DNA from: Mnemiopsis leidyi
Lineage: Eukaryota > Ctenophora > Tentaculata > Lobata > Bolinopsidae
Assembly: GCA_000226015.1 (NCBI GenBank)
Contig: JH152704.1
Location: 31,291 to 95,290 of the forward strand
DNA: 64,000 nt
Reading direction: 5' to 3'
Shown here in pieces: positions 24,302 through 36,715 of this stretch. The notes under the pieces were generated by a model. That model did not search any database, was not told the origin of the DNA, and saw only the letters and a program-made list of their open reading frames with translations. The position numbers and the translations under genes are program-made. How positions within the stretch are numbered: the stretch's first letter is position 1; the number at the start of each line of letters is the position of its first letter.

Positions 24302-27300
24302 GTGTAATTTTCCGCGCGATTTGCTTACGGTGGAGTGATTATCACATTTTTACATACTTTGTAAATCGCCGCTGACCACCAAATACACGTTAATTCTCAG
24401 AATGTGTCATAAATGTCTCAAAATTTGAGAAATAATGGACTCGACTGAAGGGCAGAGACCGTAATATCCTTCTTAGTGGGATAACTGAGACTAACCACAA
24501 CCATGTTGCGAGTTATAATAGTCATCAGTTTTTTGTTCTAAGATGTATCAAATTTGGGGAGAGGGGCCGGACATTTTATGCAATCTCATTAAGACCCCTA
24601 CCTCCTGTCACTACAGCTAAGCTCGTTGCTCTAACCAACTTGAAATGCACTTTAGGACACCCAAAAATAAGGAAGTCTCTTCCCGCCTAGGTTAGCCACT
24701 AATTTTGTACTGTGATTTAGCACGTCAAGAGATAACAGATATATTTTCTCATCACACAACACCCTTGTAATTATTGATAGGTTTTTAAGTGTAAACTAAT
24801 AAATGATAATTGCGTAATTAATTATAATTGCGGTAAATAGGTAATCGCATCAGAGATTATGCCACATCAATTTTCTGTTTTCAAGCACTTTATAGCCCGT
24901 GTATTTATCAAGAAAAGCCATATCATGGTAATCAAATTTTATCAAACTTTCAATTCAATTTTCCTCTGCCAGCGTACAAGAAACCAAACAGATCCTCCAC
25001 GAATGATCGAAAATTTCCTCCAGTAATTGATATCACCTTTCCTACCAGCGTCTACCAGACTCAAATTTCAACCTGTTACTTTTATATGATATCCTTATTC
25101 GACACACGTCAATGCGTGGTCAGATTGTTTGTGTTAGACCACCACAAAGTGCAACCTCAAAGTACAACACAGTACAACTATATATACATACAATACACGT
25201 GGCTATACAACTATACAAGTACAACGCAGTACATTGTACATCTATATTGACATACATCATAACATCAATACACGAGGCTATACAACTACATATATTGACA
25301 TAACATCAATACACAACTATACAAGTGCAAGTTAAAAGTATCTTACCAATCAGAAGCTAGAAAGCACTCTTTTCTAGCTTCTCATTGGTCAAAATTTGAA
25401 GCCTCCCCAAAATACCTTTCTCTGTTAATTGACTGTACGCTTTAAAATGTGTCTAATTCAAATTTCTCTAATTCAAATTTGTCTAATTGAAGAATTTGTC
25501 TAGTTTAAAAAGGTAGTATAGACTCATGTTAAGGTTTTAATTGAGGGATATGCCATGGGGGGGGGGGGGCAAAAATGGACCCTCTTACTTTATATTCCGC
25601 CATAGTTCAGTGGACACTGGATACTAACTTGCTACTATCACGTGAGAACTGACAATTCCGCAGCTTGTTTAAAACTAGTTAGGGGTGCAGCGATTATAAG
25701 TGACAATATTTCAGCCTAATCTTTTGTGTTGAGCCCCTAAGGGGTCGAATACCAAAATTTTCTAAGTTTAAATTCAATCGAGATCTATCAAGAGGTATGA
25801 TCTAAACAAAACAATTTTTAAACAATTTTAATTTTAATTGATCAACAATTTCACAGCAAACGCACACAAACACACACAATTTTATAACAATTTTTATAAC
25901 AATGCTCAAACACACTCAAAGTAGCATTTGACTAAAATCAGTAAATATATAGAATGGAGTTTATTTTGGTTGCACATTTCATTTCAAAGAGTTAGTGTGT
26001 AGGAGCTCAAGGTTTTGAGATTTAAGTGCTACAGTTACGTTTCGTGTAAAACAATTGATCTTGACGGCATGCCAAGTGACACAAGTGGCAGAAACTGAAT
26101 GAGTCAAGAGAATTAGTCACCAGAAACTTCTGCCGTCCAGTGGGTAGCAGGAAACATATTGCATAAGTGTAATTAGTACTTCGACTGTATCTAAAGATAA
26201 TGCACTTATCGAAAGAAATTACTAATTGACTTTAGCTCATTTCAGGCGTTTAAGCGTTTTGTTATTGAGTACAAAGATGATATCTAACAATTGTATTGCA
26301 GTGTGTAGAATATTGATAATATCGGGTGAGGAATTGAAGATGCGGGGAGTTAGGAGTCCAAAATATGAATTTCTAAGTGTAAATTAATTCATGTTCAAGC
26401 TTTTCTGAATAGTTCTTCCTCGAAAGTGATGGTTAACAATTCAATGCAGGAAATGCCGAACTAAAATAACAAACTAAACTTGAAAGAAGAAAAATTTAAT
26501 ATTGAGACTTGAACACTAAAGAAAAATTTGCAGAATTAAATCAGAAATAGGCCTTCGAGAAATAGGACTGCGTATTTCTTGCTTAACGTACATCTTGTAA
26601 CAAGGCATACGCAATAGTGATCAAAAGATTTCAATCAATTGATTTTTTACCAATTTACCATTCGTCTATTCTATTGTTTAATGATGCTTTGCTGATGATA
26701 AATAACATTTGGTTTTATTCGACTTACAAGTTTGTCATTAGGACGGATGAGAGGAACAGAAAACATCGCGTATTTCTCAGAGTCGCCTGTTTCGGTCGTC
26801 TCGGTGGGGTTGGCACCTGGGGTAATAATAGAGTAGTGTTGAGGTATAGTGTAATTATTAACTAGTATTAACTAGTATTGTATATTTCTTAGATGCAAAA
26901 TCGGTGGCATACTATTATCTGTGGTATATCAAAATAATCTTTGATTATTGACTACTTAGTGCATACAAACTAGTGAAATCCCGCAAAAAGCTGCGGGTAC
27001 CGTTTAAAGGTTTACCGTAATGGTCAAAAGTAATGCTTGGTGCTGTCCGGTGCTGGCTGCCGAACTTAGCTAAAACATGTTGGGGTTTGCAGAAACAGTT
27101 TCAACGTGTCAGGTTGAACTGAACGGTTGAAGAAACTGCAGGAATAACACCTCACTCGGGCCCTTTAGATCTTATAGCTGTATTACCATAGCAGGCTTGA
27201 TTCTATAGTCTTATAGTATATTACATACAAGCCTTATTTGTAATGTTTGTTGGACTTTTTGAACATCGATATAATGATAGATGGGTGCCTTAATGATTAT

Positions 27301-28279
27301 TCATAATTTGATTGCTTGCTATTGGCAGAGTTAAATGAAACTTAGCAAAAGGTTCTATTCTATTCTCGGAGAAAAGAACTTTCTTATTATTCAACGTTTC
27401 CCTTATTACAGCATCAAACACCTACTGACACAAACTTACGAAAAATCAATATAATAAACAATGGCTTACTTACTATTAGAGAAACAGCGTCAATTGTAAA
27501 AATGGTATGTTCAGTGATGATAACTCTGATGATAACAACTACTCACTAAGCCAACCAAGTCCGTGAATAAAAAGTTCCTATTCACGTGACTACGCACATA
27601 ACACGTGACAAATCACGTGATCACACTGGTTCTCGTGAACTACCTACTTACCTAGAAAAACAGTAGAGTAGACTGTTGAGTGAAGTGGACTACTTTTTTC
27701 TATGTGACTTGTGCTGAACTGTAATAAAATTGCCTGCATATTGGCTGAGGACGATAAACCGGGCCTGCCCAAACTGTTTCCTTTCTATCTATTTATGTCT
27801 ACAGAACTCCCTGCTGGTTCTAAGGAAGTGTACCACATTTCACTGAATAATTAAATAGGCTGTTGAGTTCTTGTTCCGAGCTTGCCAGGCAGGCCCTGCC
27901 TTAATACTTGTAAGGCCCACGGATAATCACTTCGGTGCGATCAGAGCAGCTGAGTAGAACGATAAAACCACTGAACAGACACACCCACTTTAACACACAT
28001 AACCACGAAAATAACTGATAGATACTGTGTTTTTAAACTGTTCTGGACCAAAATTTCCCAATCATATTGCCATCTTATTGATATCGATGTAAATTTTCAA
28101 TGCTCATCACCAAAAATCAACGAAAGCAAAATACCGAGGTTAGAGAATAGAGATGAAACTGTATTTTTAATCTTTTACGAATAATGGCCCCCTAAAACCA
28201 ACTTATAAACACTTACACAAACACTCATGTATACACTGACATTAACAAAAAACAGAAAGTAAACCACTAACCTGAAAAT
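24302..28279. other. Region upstream of the ATPase gene; no supportable exon
   Basis: AT-rich, without convincing coding sequence. It should hold the ATPase promoter and perhaps its first exon (minus strand). Visible: tandem acaactatacaagtacaac/atacacgaggctatacaact units at 25150-25325; an 11-base poly-G run near 25557-25569; three CACGTG boxes in 39 bp at 27582-27620. Confidence 0.4.
27582..27620. promoter_or_regulatory. Cluster of three CACGTG E-boxes, two in TCACGTGA form
   Basis: TCACGTGA at 27582-27589, CACGTG at 27602-27607 and TCACGTGA at 27613-27620. TCACGTGA is the core of the CLEAR element bound by MiT/TFE factors at vertebrate lysosomal genes. The cluster lies about 3.5 kb upstream of the first recognised ATPase exon. 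A regulatory role is inference from motif and position only. Confidence 0.3.
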
Positions 28280-28285
28280 GGGGAA

Positions 28286-28635
28286 TTGAAGAACTCTATT
28301 GAGCTAACAACTCTGTTTGAGCTAACAACTCAGTTTGAGCTAACAACTCTGTTTGAGCTAACAACTCTGTTTGAGCTAACAACTCTGTTTGAGCTAACAA
28401 CTCTGTTTGAGCTAACAACTCTGTTTGAGCTAACAACTCTGTTTGAGCTAACAACTCTGTTTGAGCTAACAAATCTGTTAGAACTAACAACTCTGTTTGA
28501 GCTAACAACTCTGTTTGAGCTAACAACTCTGTTTGAGCAATCAACTCTGTTTGAGCTAACAACTCTGTTTGAGCCAACAACTCTGTTTGAGCTAACAATT
28601 CTGTTTGAGCTAACAACTCGGTTCGAGCTGATAAC
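28286..28635. repeat. 18-bp satellite array (gagctaacaactctgttt), about 18 copies
   Basis: Highly regular 18-mers with few substitutions. Because 18 is divisible by three, the array reads open on both strands (ELTTLF on plus, LAQTEL on minus). Neither has splice context or flanking coding sequence, so I treat it as a satellite and not a gene. Diverged copies reappear at 29280-29370. Confidence 0.93.
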
Positions 28636-29860
28636 CGTTCGTTACCAGCAGCCGCCAGCCTTAAACGGTAATCGTTAATTAAACCTAGCCAAGTTAATTA
28701 AACTTAGCCAAGGATGTGTGATCTTATATGTTATGTTGTAGTAACCTCGTTACTTCTGCAGACTAAGATTTCTAACGGCTTGAGAAAATCATAGATAACG
28801 ATTTGTGATGGCTTGAGAAAAAAACTACAATTTCTAACGGCTTGAGAAAACACAGACTACAATTTCTAACGGCTTGAGAAAAACACAGAGTACAATTTCT
28901 AATGGCTTGAGAAAAACAAGAACTACAATTTCTAATAGCTCGACAAAAACAAGAACTACAATTTCTAATGGCTCGACAAAAACAATTACTACAATTTCTA
29001 ACGGCTTGTGAAAAACACAGAGTACAATTTCTAATGGCGTGACAAAAGAGGACTACGATTTTTAACGGCTTAAGAAAAACAAGGACAACAATTTTTAACG
29101 GCTTTGGAAAAAGGTGTTGTAAATATGGCCTTCTTTGATACTTTTATAATAATTAATAGGACGATGGAAGTCGTGATGATCATTTTGTTATTCCAACAAG
29201 TAAAAATTGCATTTAATCTGAAATTTCGAAAAATATTCCATTTTTTCATATTCGTAGCTGACAAAACATGTGTGAAATATAACAACTCTATTTACTAACA
29301 ACCCTGTTTGAGCTAACAACTCTGTTTGAGCTAAAATCTCTGTTTACGCTAATAGCTCTGTTTAAGCTAATAACCGTTTGGTTACCAGCAGCCGCCAGCC
29401 TTAAACGGTAATCGAAGTCAGGTTAAGTTAATTAAACTTAGCCAAGGATGTGTGACCTTATATGTTATTTTATAGTAACCTCGTTACTTCTGCAATACAA
29501 TCTGTCCAATCTTATTGAATGTTCAATGAATGTGGCATGTGTTTGGCACGGTGCACCTGGTAACTGCCGATTACAAGATGGAAGCTTAACAAAACGACAA
29601 GGCATGGCCTGGGAAAACAAAGATTACGATTTCTAATGGCTGAGAAAAGCACAGACTACGATTTTTGAAGGATTTTGAAAAAGGTGTAGTAAATATGGCC
29701 TTCTTTGATACTTTTATAATAAATAGGACGATAAAAGTCGTGATGATCATTTTATTGTTCCAACAAGTGAAAATCGCATTTAATCTGACATTGTGAAAAA
29801 TATTCCATTTTTTCATATTCATAGTTGACAAAACATTTAATGTGAAATATAACCAACAAC
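28636..29860. repeat. Interspersed repeat block, two tandem diverged units
   Basis: The segment after the 18-bp array (ccagcagccgccagccttaa, later cttagccaaggatgtgtga and gtaacctcgttacttctgca) occurs at 28645-28765 and again at 29375-29495. Between them are about ten copies of a roughly 33-bp unit (tacaatttctaacggcttgagaaaa). A shared 150-bp piece (tggccttctttgatactttt ... aaaaatattccattttttca) closes both units (29125-29265 and 29695-29840). It recurs at 62999-63120. Confidence 0.8.
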
Positions 29861-29899
29861 TAGCAACTGAATCTAAAGATCAACACGGCTTAAAATGAA

Positions 29900-30290
29900 T
29901 TAGCAAATTGGTAAAATTTACTAAGAAAGATTAACGGATAAGATGGATTAAGAAAACTGTCAAATAATGTGTCATGCGACAAGCAGGCTGCAATAAATAC
30001 TGAGCGATTATACTACTGAGAGGAATGCAGATAACTGATAAGATAAGCGATAAACGATAAAACAAGTGTATGTACAGCAAGTAAAACGGCGGGAAAACAA
30101 AATTCAAAAAATTAAAACCTGTGATACATTCTGCCTCTAGCCTGGTCAGATAAACTGGGTAAATTAAAGACAAAAAGTGGAACACTTTTGGAACTAGAAA
30201 AACATAGAATACGATTTCTAATGGCTTGACAAAGCTTGAGAAAAACACAGACTACGATTTCTAATGTGATCGAATACCGAGCGACATGAA
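29900..30290. repeat. Copy of an interspersed repeat, inverted relative to 63.4-64.0 kb
   Basis: The stretch with ctgtcaaataatgtgtcatg, then gcgataaacgataaaacaag and later ctgcctctagcctggtcaga, reads as the reverse complement of 63455-63775, with small differences. It carries no recognisable protein. Confidence 0.8.
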
Positions 30291-33200
30291 TCATGTAACG
30301 AAATGGAGAGTTGACAAGTACATTAGACACGCATATTACTGTAATGCTCAGAAAAACATGCACAATTGAGGAGGTTTTCTCAAGTCTCGACGTGGCCCGA
30401 TCATAGAAGTGAGATTTATTACCTCGTCAAGCGGCCCGTAGAGGTCAGCTTCACTTAATGTGCATTTTACTGTGCATTGTTGCTAACATTATGCATTTAG
30501 GTTATTAATCAAATTCCTTATTTTAGACAAGAAAGACATTTTAATGGGACCAAATTTTGTATGAATCATTCTCTATATCTGTGTGATAAGTAAGGTATCT
30601 ACCTCGGGGTGGGTCACAACTCTCCGAATCGCTTGCGGAGGATGACTCTCAAATTATAGGAAAGAAGCGGTAGAGGGGTTAAAAAATAAACTAATAATGA
30701 TATAGTAACAAAATATCAATAATAGTGATATGGAATGTCTAAAACTGTGAGAAGGGGTTACCAATTATTTTTCGAAAGCTTAAGTCGAGTGACAAATCGC
30801 ATTTCAAAGGGATAATATGCTGTTGCCATGCCAGTGCCTGAGATTTTAAAATTACCATAAACTCGAAAGAAAACTTTCCTCACAATAGAGAATTAAATTA
30901 GACTGAAAATATTAAGAACTGTCACCGATTGATCTATTCATCGATCTGAATTCCTCAGTGAAATGAACAAGAAAGAGAGGTTGACAAGATAAAAGTTATA
31001 AATAAAGATATTTATCAGTGTAGTTAGTACGCAATGCAAATAATATCACCCTTCCTTTCTCGCAGTGGATTATAGTTAAATGGTTGATGATCTAAGTGGC
31101 CCGCAACTTCAATGTCTTATTATTAAAGCAGATTACTTTTATTTTTATCTCAAAAATCAAAATTTAAATAGTTATACATGATCATAAGTTACAGATTATA
31201 AGTTCAAGATAAAGAAGCTCAATCAAACGAATATAGATGTAGGACATATCAAACATGTTGTGGAAAGAACGAGAAATATGTGAATGATCATGTATGACCA
31301 TCTTGGCTATACCCAACACACGGTGACGAAACCATATTGACGTTGGGGGCGTCCTATATCAAAATAATTTAACTGTCAGTAATAAATCAGTAATAATCTT
31401 ATATAAAGATATTACACGCACTACATCTGTCAAATTTCAAACATATATGTACTTTGCTCAATCAATCTAGTATTTAAACAGACAAGCGTAAAAGCTAAAC
31501 GGATATGTGGGAAGGGGAAGACCAAACATTTCAAGACGCGGAATACATTGCAGTCGTCAAGAAGCACATGGCTGATGGAGATCCGAGACATCACATGTCG
31601 ACTCAAGCGTAACATGTTTAGTGATAACAGCGACAATGTCTTCATTAATACCTATGTAAGGCATGAGCCCTCTCGCTCAATGTATCAACTCATGATACAT
31701 ATCCTGAACCGGTACCACTTATGAAGCTGGCGCCAAGTCAGACCAGCCCCAATAGCCACAATTAACAAGCAACCACGGGGTTCTCACAGAAGCCATAAGT
31801 AAATTTACAAACAAGAAAAAGCAGCTCAATCGGGCCAGATAATGTCAGGAGACCAAAGGTAATGCGTCAGTGCTGGAGGGTTAGAAAAGAATTTCGGCTC
31901 AGGATGAGATCTCCTCAAGAATGCTACAACCTAATTAAAAGTGTATTCAGAGGGGGTAGATTAAATGAACTGGGTCTGAAAAGACTTACGTCACGTTTAA
32001 CTTAAGATAGTGAGAATGCAGTTAGACGTGACTGCAGGAAACTATTGAGGCAGTGGCAGTGTACCCAGGTAAAACTCTCACGTTTTTCATTTTATTTTCT
32101 TATAAACGCAAAAACAAACAAAAACAAACTGCAGCGACAAATAAATGTCATTAGTTTTTCGACGGCCGGTTAATGTTAGAATGGTTATATTATAAAACTT
32201 TGATTGCCAGAGATATATAAATAATTAGTAACTTTAAGTAACAATATCCATTTTTTTCTCATCTCTAATACTTTTTTGCCGAAGGCAAAAAAGCAAAGTA
32301 GATGGTTTAAAGTGGTCGGATTTTGGTGGTGGTAGGTGGGTAGGTAGGTATATGGCGGTGTCCACTGTCCGTGGTCACAAAGCAATTTAACACATAGTGC
32401 GCGCCACCGTTACCATGTCGACGTTGAATGTTTTACAAATTACCTCCGCAAAGTTATTCTACCCTGACTATTTATTTGCAAAATTGTCACCGTTGGGTGG
32501 TGTATGCATCACTATCTTATGGCAATTCCTTCGTAAAGATCGGTTATGAAATGCCTGTTCAACTATTCATACTTGTCTGAACTAGTTTTTGCAGGTGAAA
32601 ACTGAGAAACGTCACGTTATACCGTTATCGGTCAGCTGGAGCTTTTTTCATTTCAGCGTTGCCGCGAATTCCACAGAAACTTTACTTTTAATTCTCATCA
32701 ATCAAATTTTGAATTTTTGGTCGCAAATAGTTGCCCTAACCGTGGCCAATTTGATTAGGGGCGACTGATGATATTTCTGGACTTGCTTCCACGGCATAAT
32801 GCTTATCTCAGATCTGCAAAACCGGTTTGATTAAGATATCGCTTAAAACGCTTCTTATTGGTGGAGATCCTTTATGTTTCAGGACTATAATTGTACTCTA
32901 ACATCAGGAATACCATTCGGATCAGATAAATGCAATAAAAATAGCCCAAACGTGACTTTCAAAATTTTCTTTAAATGGACTGCCACTACCATTCCTTAGG
33001 ATCTCGTTTAAAATGCTTGCACACACTAGGCTGTAGAGCGCACTCTAGACTGTACATCACACACTAGATTGTAGATCACACAATAGACTGTAGATTATAG
33101 ACAATCGCTGGTTATCACTTAATTGACAATGACCGTCACAAAATTCTAACGAACGGTAAACATGCTCGGCTACATAAACAACCCACTGCAAGATCAAGTT

Positions 33201-34739
33201 AAATATATAGACCCATCCCAGTGACATCACTTCTCTACTGCTTTTGGAATTCCCTTATGGGGCACATGAGGTTATTTATCCAACTATTCTGATATGTAGA
33301 ACTACATTCCCGAGTTACCCCTACGGCCTACATTCCTCACAGTTATAACACAATTACCTCACAAGCGGTATCAGCAATTCCGGTAAGAAACTATCGTTGC
33401 AGACAATTCGGTGCCGTACTGCCGTACCATAAAGCTTATTCGATTATCAGACTAACACATGTCAACAAAATAAAAAAAGATTCATCATTCAACCAAATAA
33501 TCATGGAGGCTCAGCTGTACCTACATTCTGTAGCAATGTCAGTTAAACTGAGTTAAACTTTAAAGTTGTAGCAAAATTTTATGCGCCAGGAGCTAGTCGG
33601 GTATCAGCGCGAGATGAATTTTTAAGTCTGTTTGACTGTTTTTATTGCTAATTTCACGGTCGATTTAATGTTTCCTAACCAAAAAGCAGTGCATATTTAT
33701 ACTTTCAGTTTCATCACACAAGCTAAATTAAATTGTTCCAGTTTCCAATATTTTCATTGTTTTTTTTCACTCGTTTAACGAGTAATTCGAGATGTCAGAC
33801 CATTATTCTCACGTACAATAAAACAAGTAATTTATGTAGTATTTAAAAAAACATCGCATGTATTTGCAGCAAATTTGCCAGGCTGTGCTCCCATTTTGTG
33901 TGTCGAAGCAGCCGGCAGGAAATATTTTGTAGTGTTTACATAAACTGTCAATGACATGACAATGTATGGAGCAGCTGTACAGTGTGTACAAGGATGTCGC
34001 ACATTTCTAAACCATTACAACACTACAAATGAAGTAGCTGAAGATATGGAGAATATTCCTAAAATAACTTTTGATTTTTTATCATTTTATGAATGACACA
34101 ATGAAAGTGTAACTGCAACTGAACATTTTTGACATTCATAGGAGTAGCTGATAAAAAATAAATTTAATGAAAATGTTACTTCCTACTTAGCAATCTACTA
34201 ATTTTCGTCTGTAAAGCTAATGAAATGTTTTCAATATCGATTTTAAATGGGTTTACAGTATGCATGCACAACGGAAATAAAACATAAAGTACTTCACATT
34301 TAGTAAAAACTTCCTGCACGTCTGTTTGCACTACGTTAGGTAAAAGATAAAATGTTTACAAAATGTTGCAGTATAAATAAACACTAAAGCACTTACTATG
34401 AAGCAAGGTGTAGTTGACATTTCCTTCATCCCCCATTTTACCATATCCACTGATAATAATTGTTACTTTAATTTACAGCAGAGCTACTGATAACCTTACT
34501 AAGGAATATTATACAGGGGCGGGTTCAAGACGATTTTGCTATTGTTTATTGCTGGTCATTCGAAAAAACCCACTGACTCAGCTCTATGAGTCAAAAAAAG
34601 TCTTTCATTACATTCTGTGACATAGGCTATGTGAAAATTTAATCTGAACATGAACAAACATAAACATAAACATAAATCGTCTGAGGAGTATACTTACATA
34701 CTCGTCAAGACTACACATCAACAAAGTTTTAAAAATTCA
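30291..34739. other. AT-rich region without recognisable genes
   Basis: Only short, unsupported ORFs. A 10-bp-stem hairpin (cttttttgcc-gaa-ggcaaaaaag) lies at 32271-32293, and a ggtgg/gtaggtaggta run at 32325-32350. Nothing else was seen that I could name. Confidence 0.4.
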
Positions 34740-34980
34740 TAGATCAATGTAACCAAAATAAACACCTTAATCAGATCATATGATAAAATAAAAGCAAATT
34801 TATATATATATATATAATTCTTTTTTCGTTCAGCTTTAGTGAGACTGAGTTAAATTATTATACGTTTGTATTGTTCCACTTCGCCGAATTGTAAGAGAAT
34901 AAATTTTATGATTTTTTATTTGCTTTTATTTTATTAAATGATCTGATTAAGGTTTTTATTTTGGTTACATTGATCTATAT
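34739..34980. mobile_element. Foldback MITE with about 62-bp inverted arms
   Basis: atagatcaatgtaaccaaaa...ataaaagcaaatt at the left is matched in inverse by the right arm from about 34917 to 34979 (tttgcttttattttatt...ggttacattgatctat), with a few mismatches. The spacer of about 115 bp starts with a (TA)n run. It borders the 5' side of the LINE fragment that begins near 35.0 kb. Confidence 0.8.
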
Positions 34981-34999
34981 ATATATTAGCCAAACAGTC

Positions 35000-36715
35000 T
35001 ATCAGTCTTCTTGAGATATGCACGTCTTGTGTCCCTCTCAAAACACCGCTTTCAGGACGACCAAAACATATCAACACTTTACGGTGGAAACGGAATTGAC
35101 AAAGTTCACGACTAGAGGCTATCATCAAGAGCAATGCCTCGCCAGATCACATAAAGGAGGTCAGTAACAAAGTTACCTTACTTCAGTACGATATAAGATG
35201 TGCTCATATCAGAAATCTTGAAGAGAAAGAAAGTAGGGCAGTGGAAAAAATTAAGTGCAGCCCCAAGTTCTTCTACAGTTACGCTAAATCCTTGTCGCAG
35301 ATCAGGTCAAGCATCAATATGCTGTTTGATAACGATGAAAGCATAACCACTTGCACTGACACAAAGTTCAATCTAAAGGTTGCACTAAAGATTGGACTGC
35401 ACGGAACCCCTTAGCTTCCATTCCTTGTTTAACATGCCGTACAGCAAGGATTTCCACTAATTTCGCCAGGCTAGGCACATATCCAGATCTTAAGTGCAGA
35501 AGTAGTATATATACTTTGCCATCGGTGTATTTAATTTTCTTGTGTTTCAAATGTGATAACACAGTACTTTTCAATCGATGCGAGATGTTAATAACAAGCT
35601 GGCCGATCTGCTACAAGAACAGTTCAGTTCAGTGTTCAGTGATCCCGATTCTCCCGATGTTAAGGATCTGAGGTTCCCCACTCCAGTTATCGAACATCCA
35701 CAAGTGAGGAAATCATATTGTCGGCATTTAAAGAGATAAATGCTGATTCAGCCCCAGGCCTGCACTGGATGGAGTACCCCCCATACTTCTTATAAACGGT
35801 GCCAAAGAATTATGCAGCCCCCTTAGGATCATATGGGAAGAATCTTTTGAGCGCAGTAGTGTGCCCATGTTCTATAAGGAGACACTTATCACACCTCTTT
35901 ACAAGAAGGGTGACAGAGCAAGGGCACTGGGCAGTGAACTACAGGCCAGTTGCCCTCACATCACATGTCATCAAAGTTTATGAGTGAATCCTTCGCAGTG
36001 TAATGGTAGACCACATGGACAGGAACAAGCTCCTCAGTCATGTAGATGACATTGTAAGAGGTCTAATTGATGGCGCAGACACAGATGCCATATACCTGGA
36101 CTTCGCAAAAGCTTTGGACAAAGACAATCATCGACTGCTACTTGCCAAGATGAGGAAGCTTGGGTTTCAGGAGAAGCTTGTTAAGTGGATCGAATCCCTC
36201 ATATTGGATCGCAAGCAGTCTGTTGTGCTTGACGGAATGTCTTCATTTGCTGCAGTTGTACTCAGTGGGGTGCCCCAAGGAACAGTTTTGGGCCCACTGC
36301 TGTTTATCTTATTCATCAATTATATGAAACTTTGTGTTATGGGTTCCATTATTAGACTCTTTGCAGATGACACTAGAATCCTACATCACATCTTTAGCAT
36401 TGAGGACGTTGAAGCCCTGCAGCAAATCTCAACTGTGTTTTGGAATGGGCCAAGTGCAACAACATGGCCCTCAATGAGAACAAGTTCGAGCTGTTAGTTC
36501 ACAAACACGGCTCCCAAAGTGCACTATTCGAACTACCTTTCATAGTGCTGACTCAGGCGTACCAAGTTTCAAGGATTGGAATTCGACCATAGCAGAACCT
36601 TTGCTTTGCGTGCGGTCAGCGGCTCTGATGACCTGATAGAGGATCAATAAAGTGCACTGAAGTAACCGAAGTAAGTAGGCAGTTAGTTCATTGGTGGATT
36701 ACATTTTGGGGAGAC
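35000..36715 (+). mobile_element. CR1/Jockey-like non-LTR retrotransposon, copy 1, 5'-truncated and broken
   Basis: Plus-strand remnants run in order: linker (SSRLEAIIKSNASPD, then KCSPKFFYSYAKSLSQIRSS), an insertion or foreign segment at about 35366-35580, NNKLADLLQEQFSSVFSDP, then the reverse transcriptase with frameshifts (FKEINADSAPG, GDRARALGS), LDFAKALDKDN, SGVPQGTVLGPLLFILFIN and FADDT. Compared with copy 2 it lacks 54 bp after DRNKLL (in frame) and about 680 bp of the C-terminal region after the tract ending accaagtttcaa. Both copies share the 3' end gatcaataaagtgcactgaa and the following gtaggcagttagttcattgg. Several stops make it dead. The endonuclease domain is absent. Confidence 0.85.

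Noticed and set aside
28286-28678. 130-codon repeat protein (and its 106-codon antisense partner)
   Set aside because: Pure 18-bp satellite; both strands open only because the unit is a multiple of three. No gene context.
28286-29105. CRISPR-like direct repeats
   Set aside because: Units are contiguous or have no unique spacers, and the genome is eukaryotic with spliced genes.
32271-32293. Hairpin resembling a Rho-independent terminator
   Set aside because: Bacterial terminators do not apply here, and no adjacent gene ends at it; kept only as a local palindrome.
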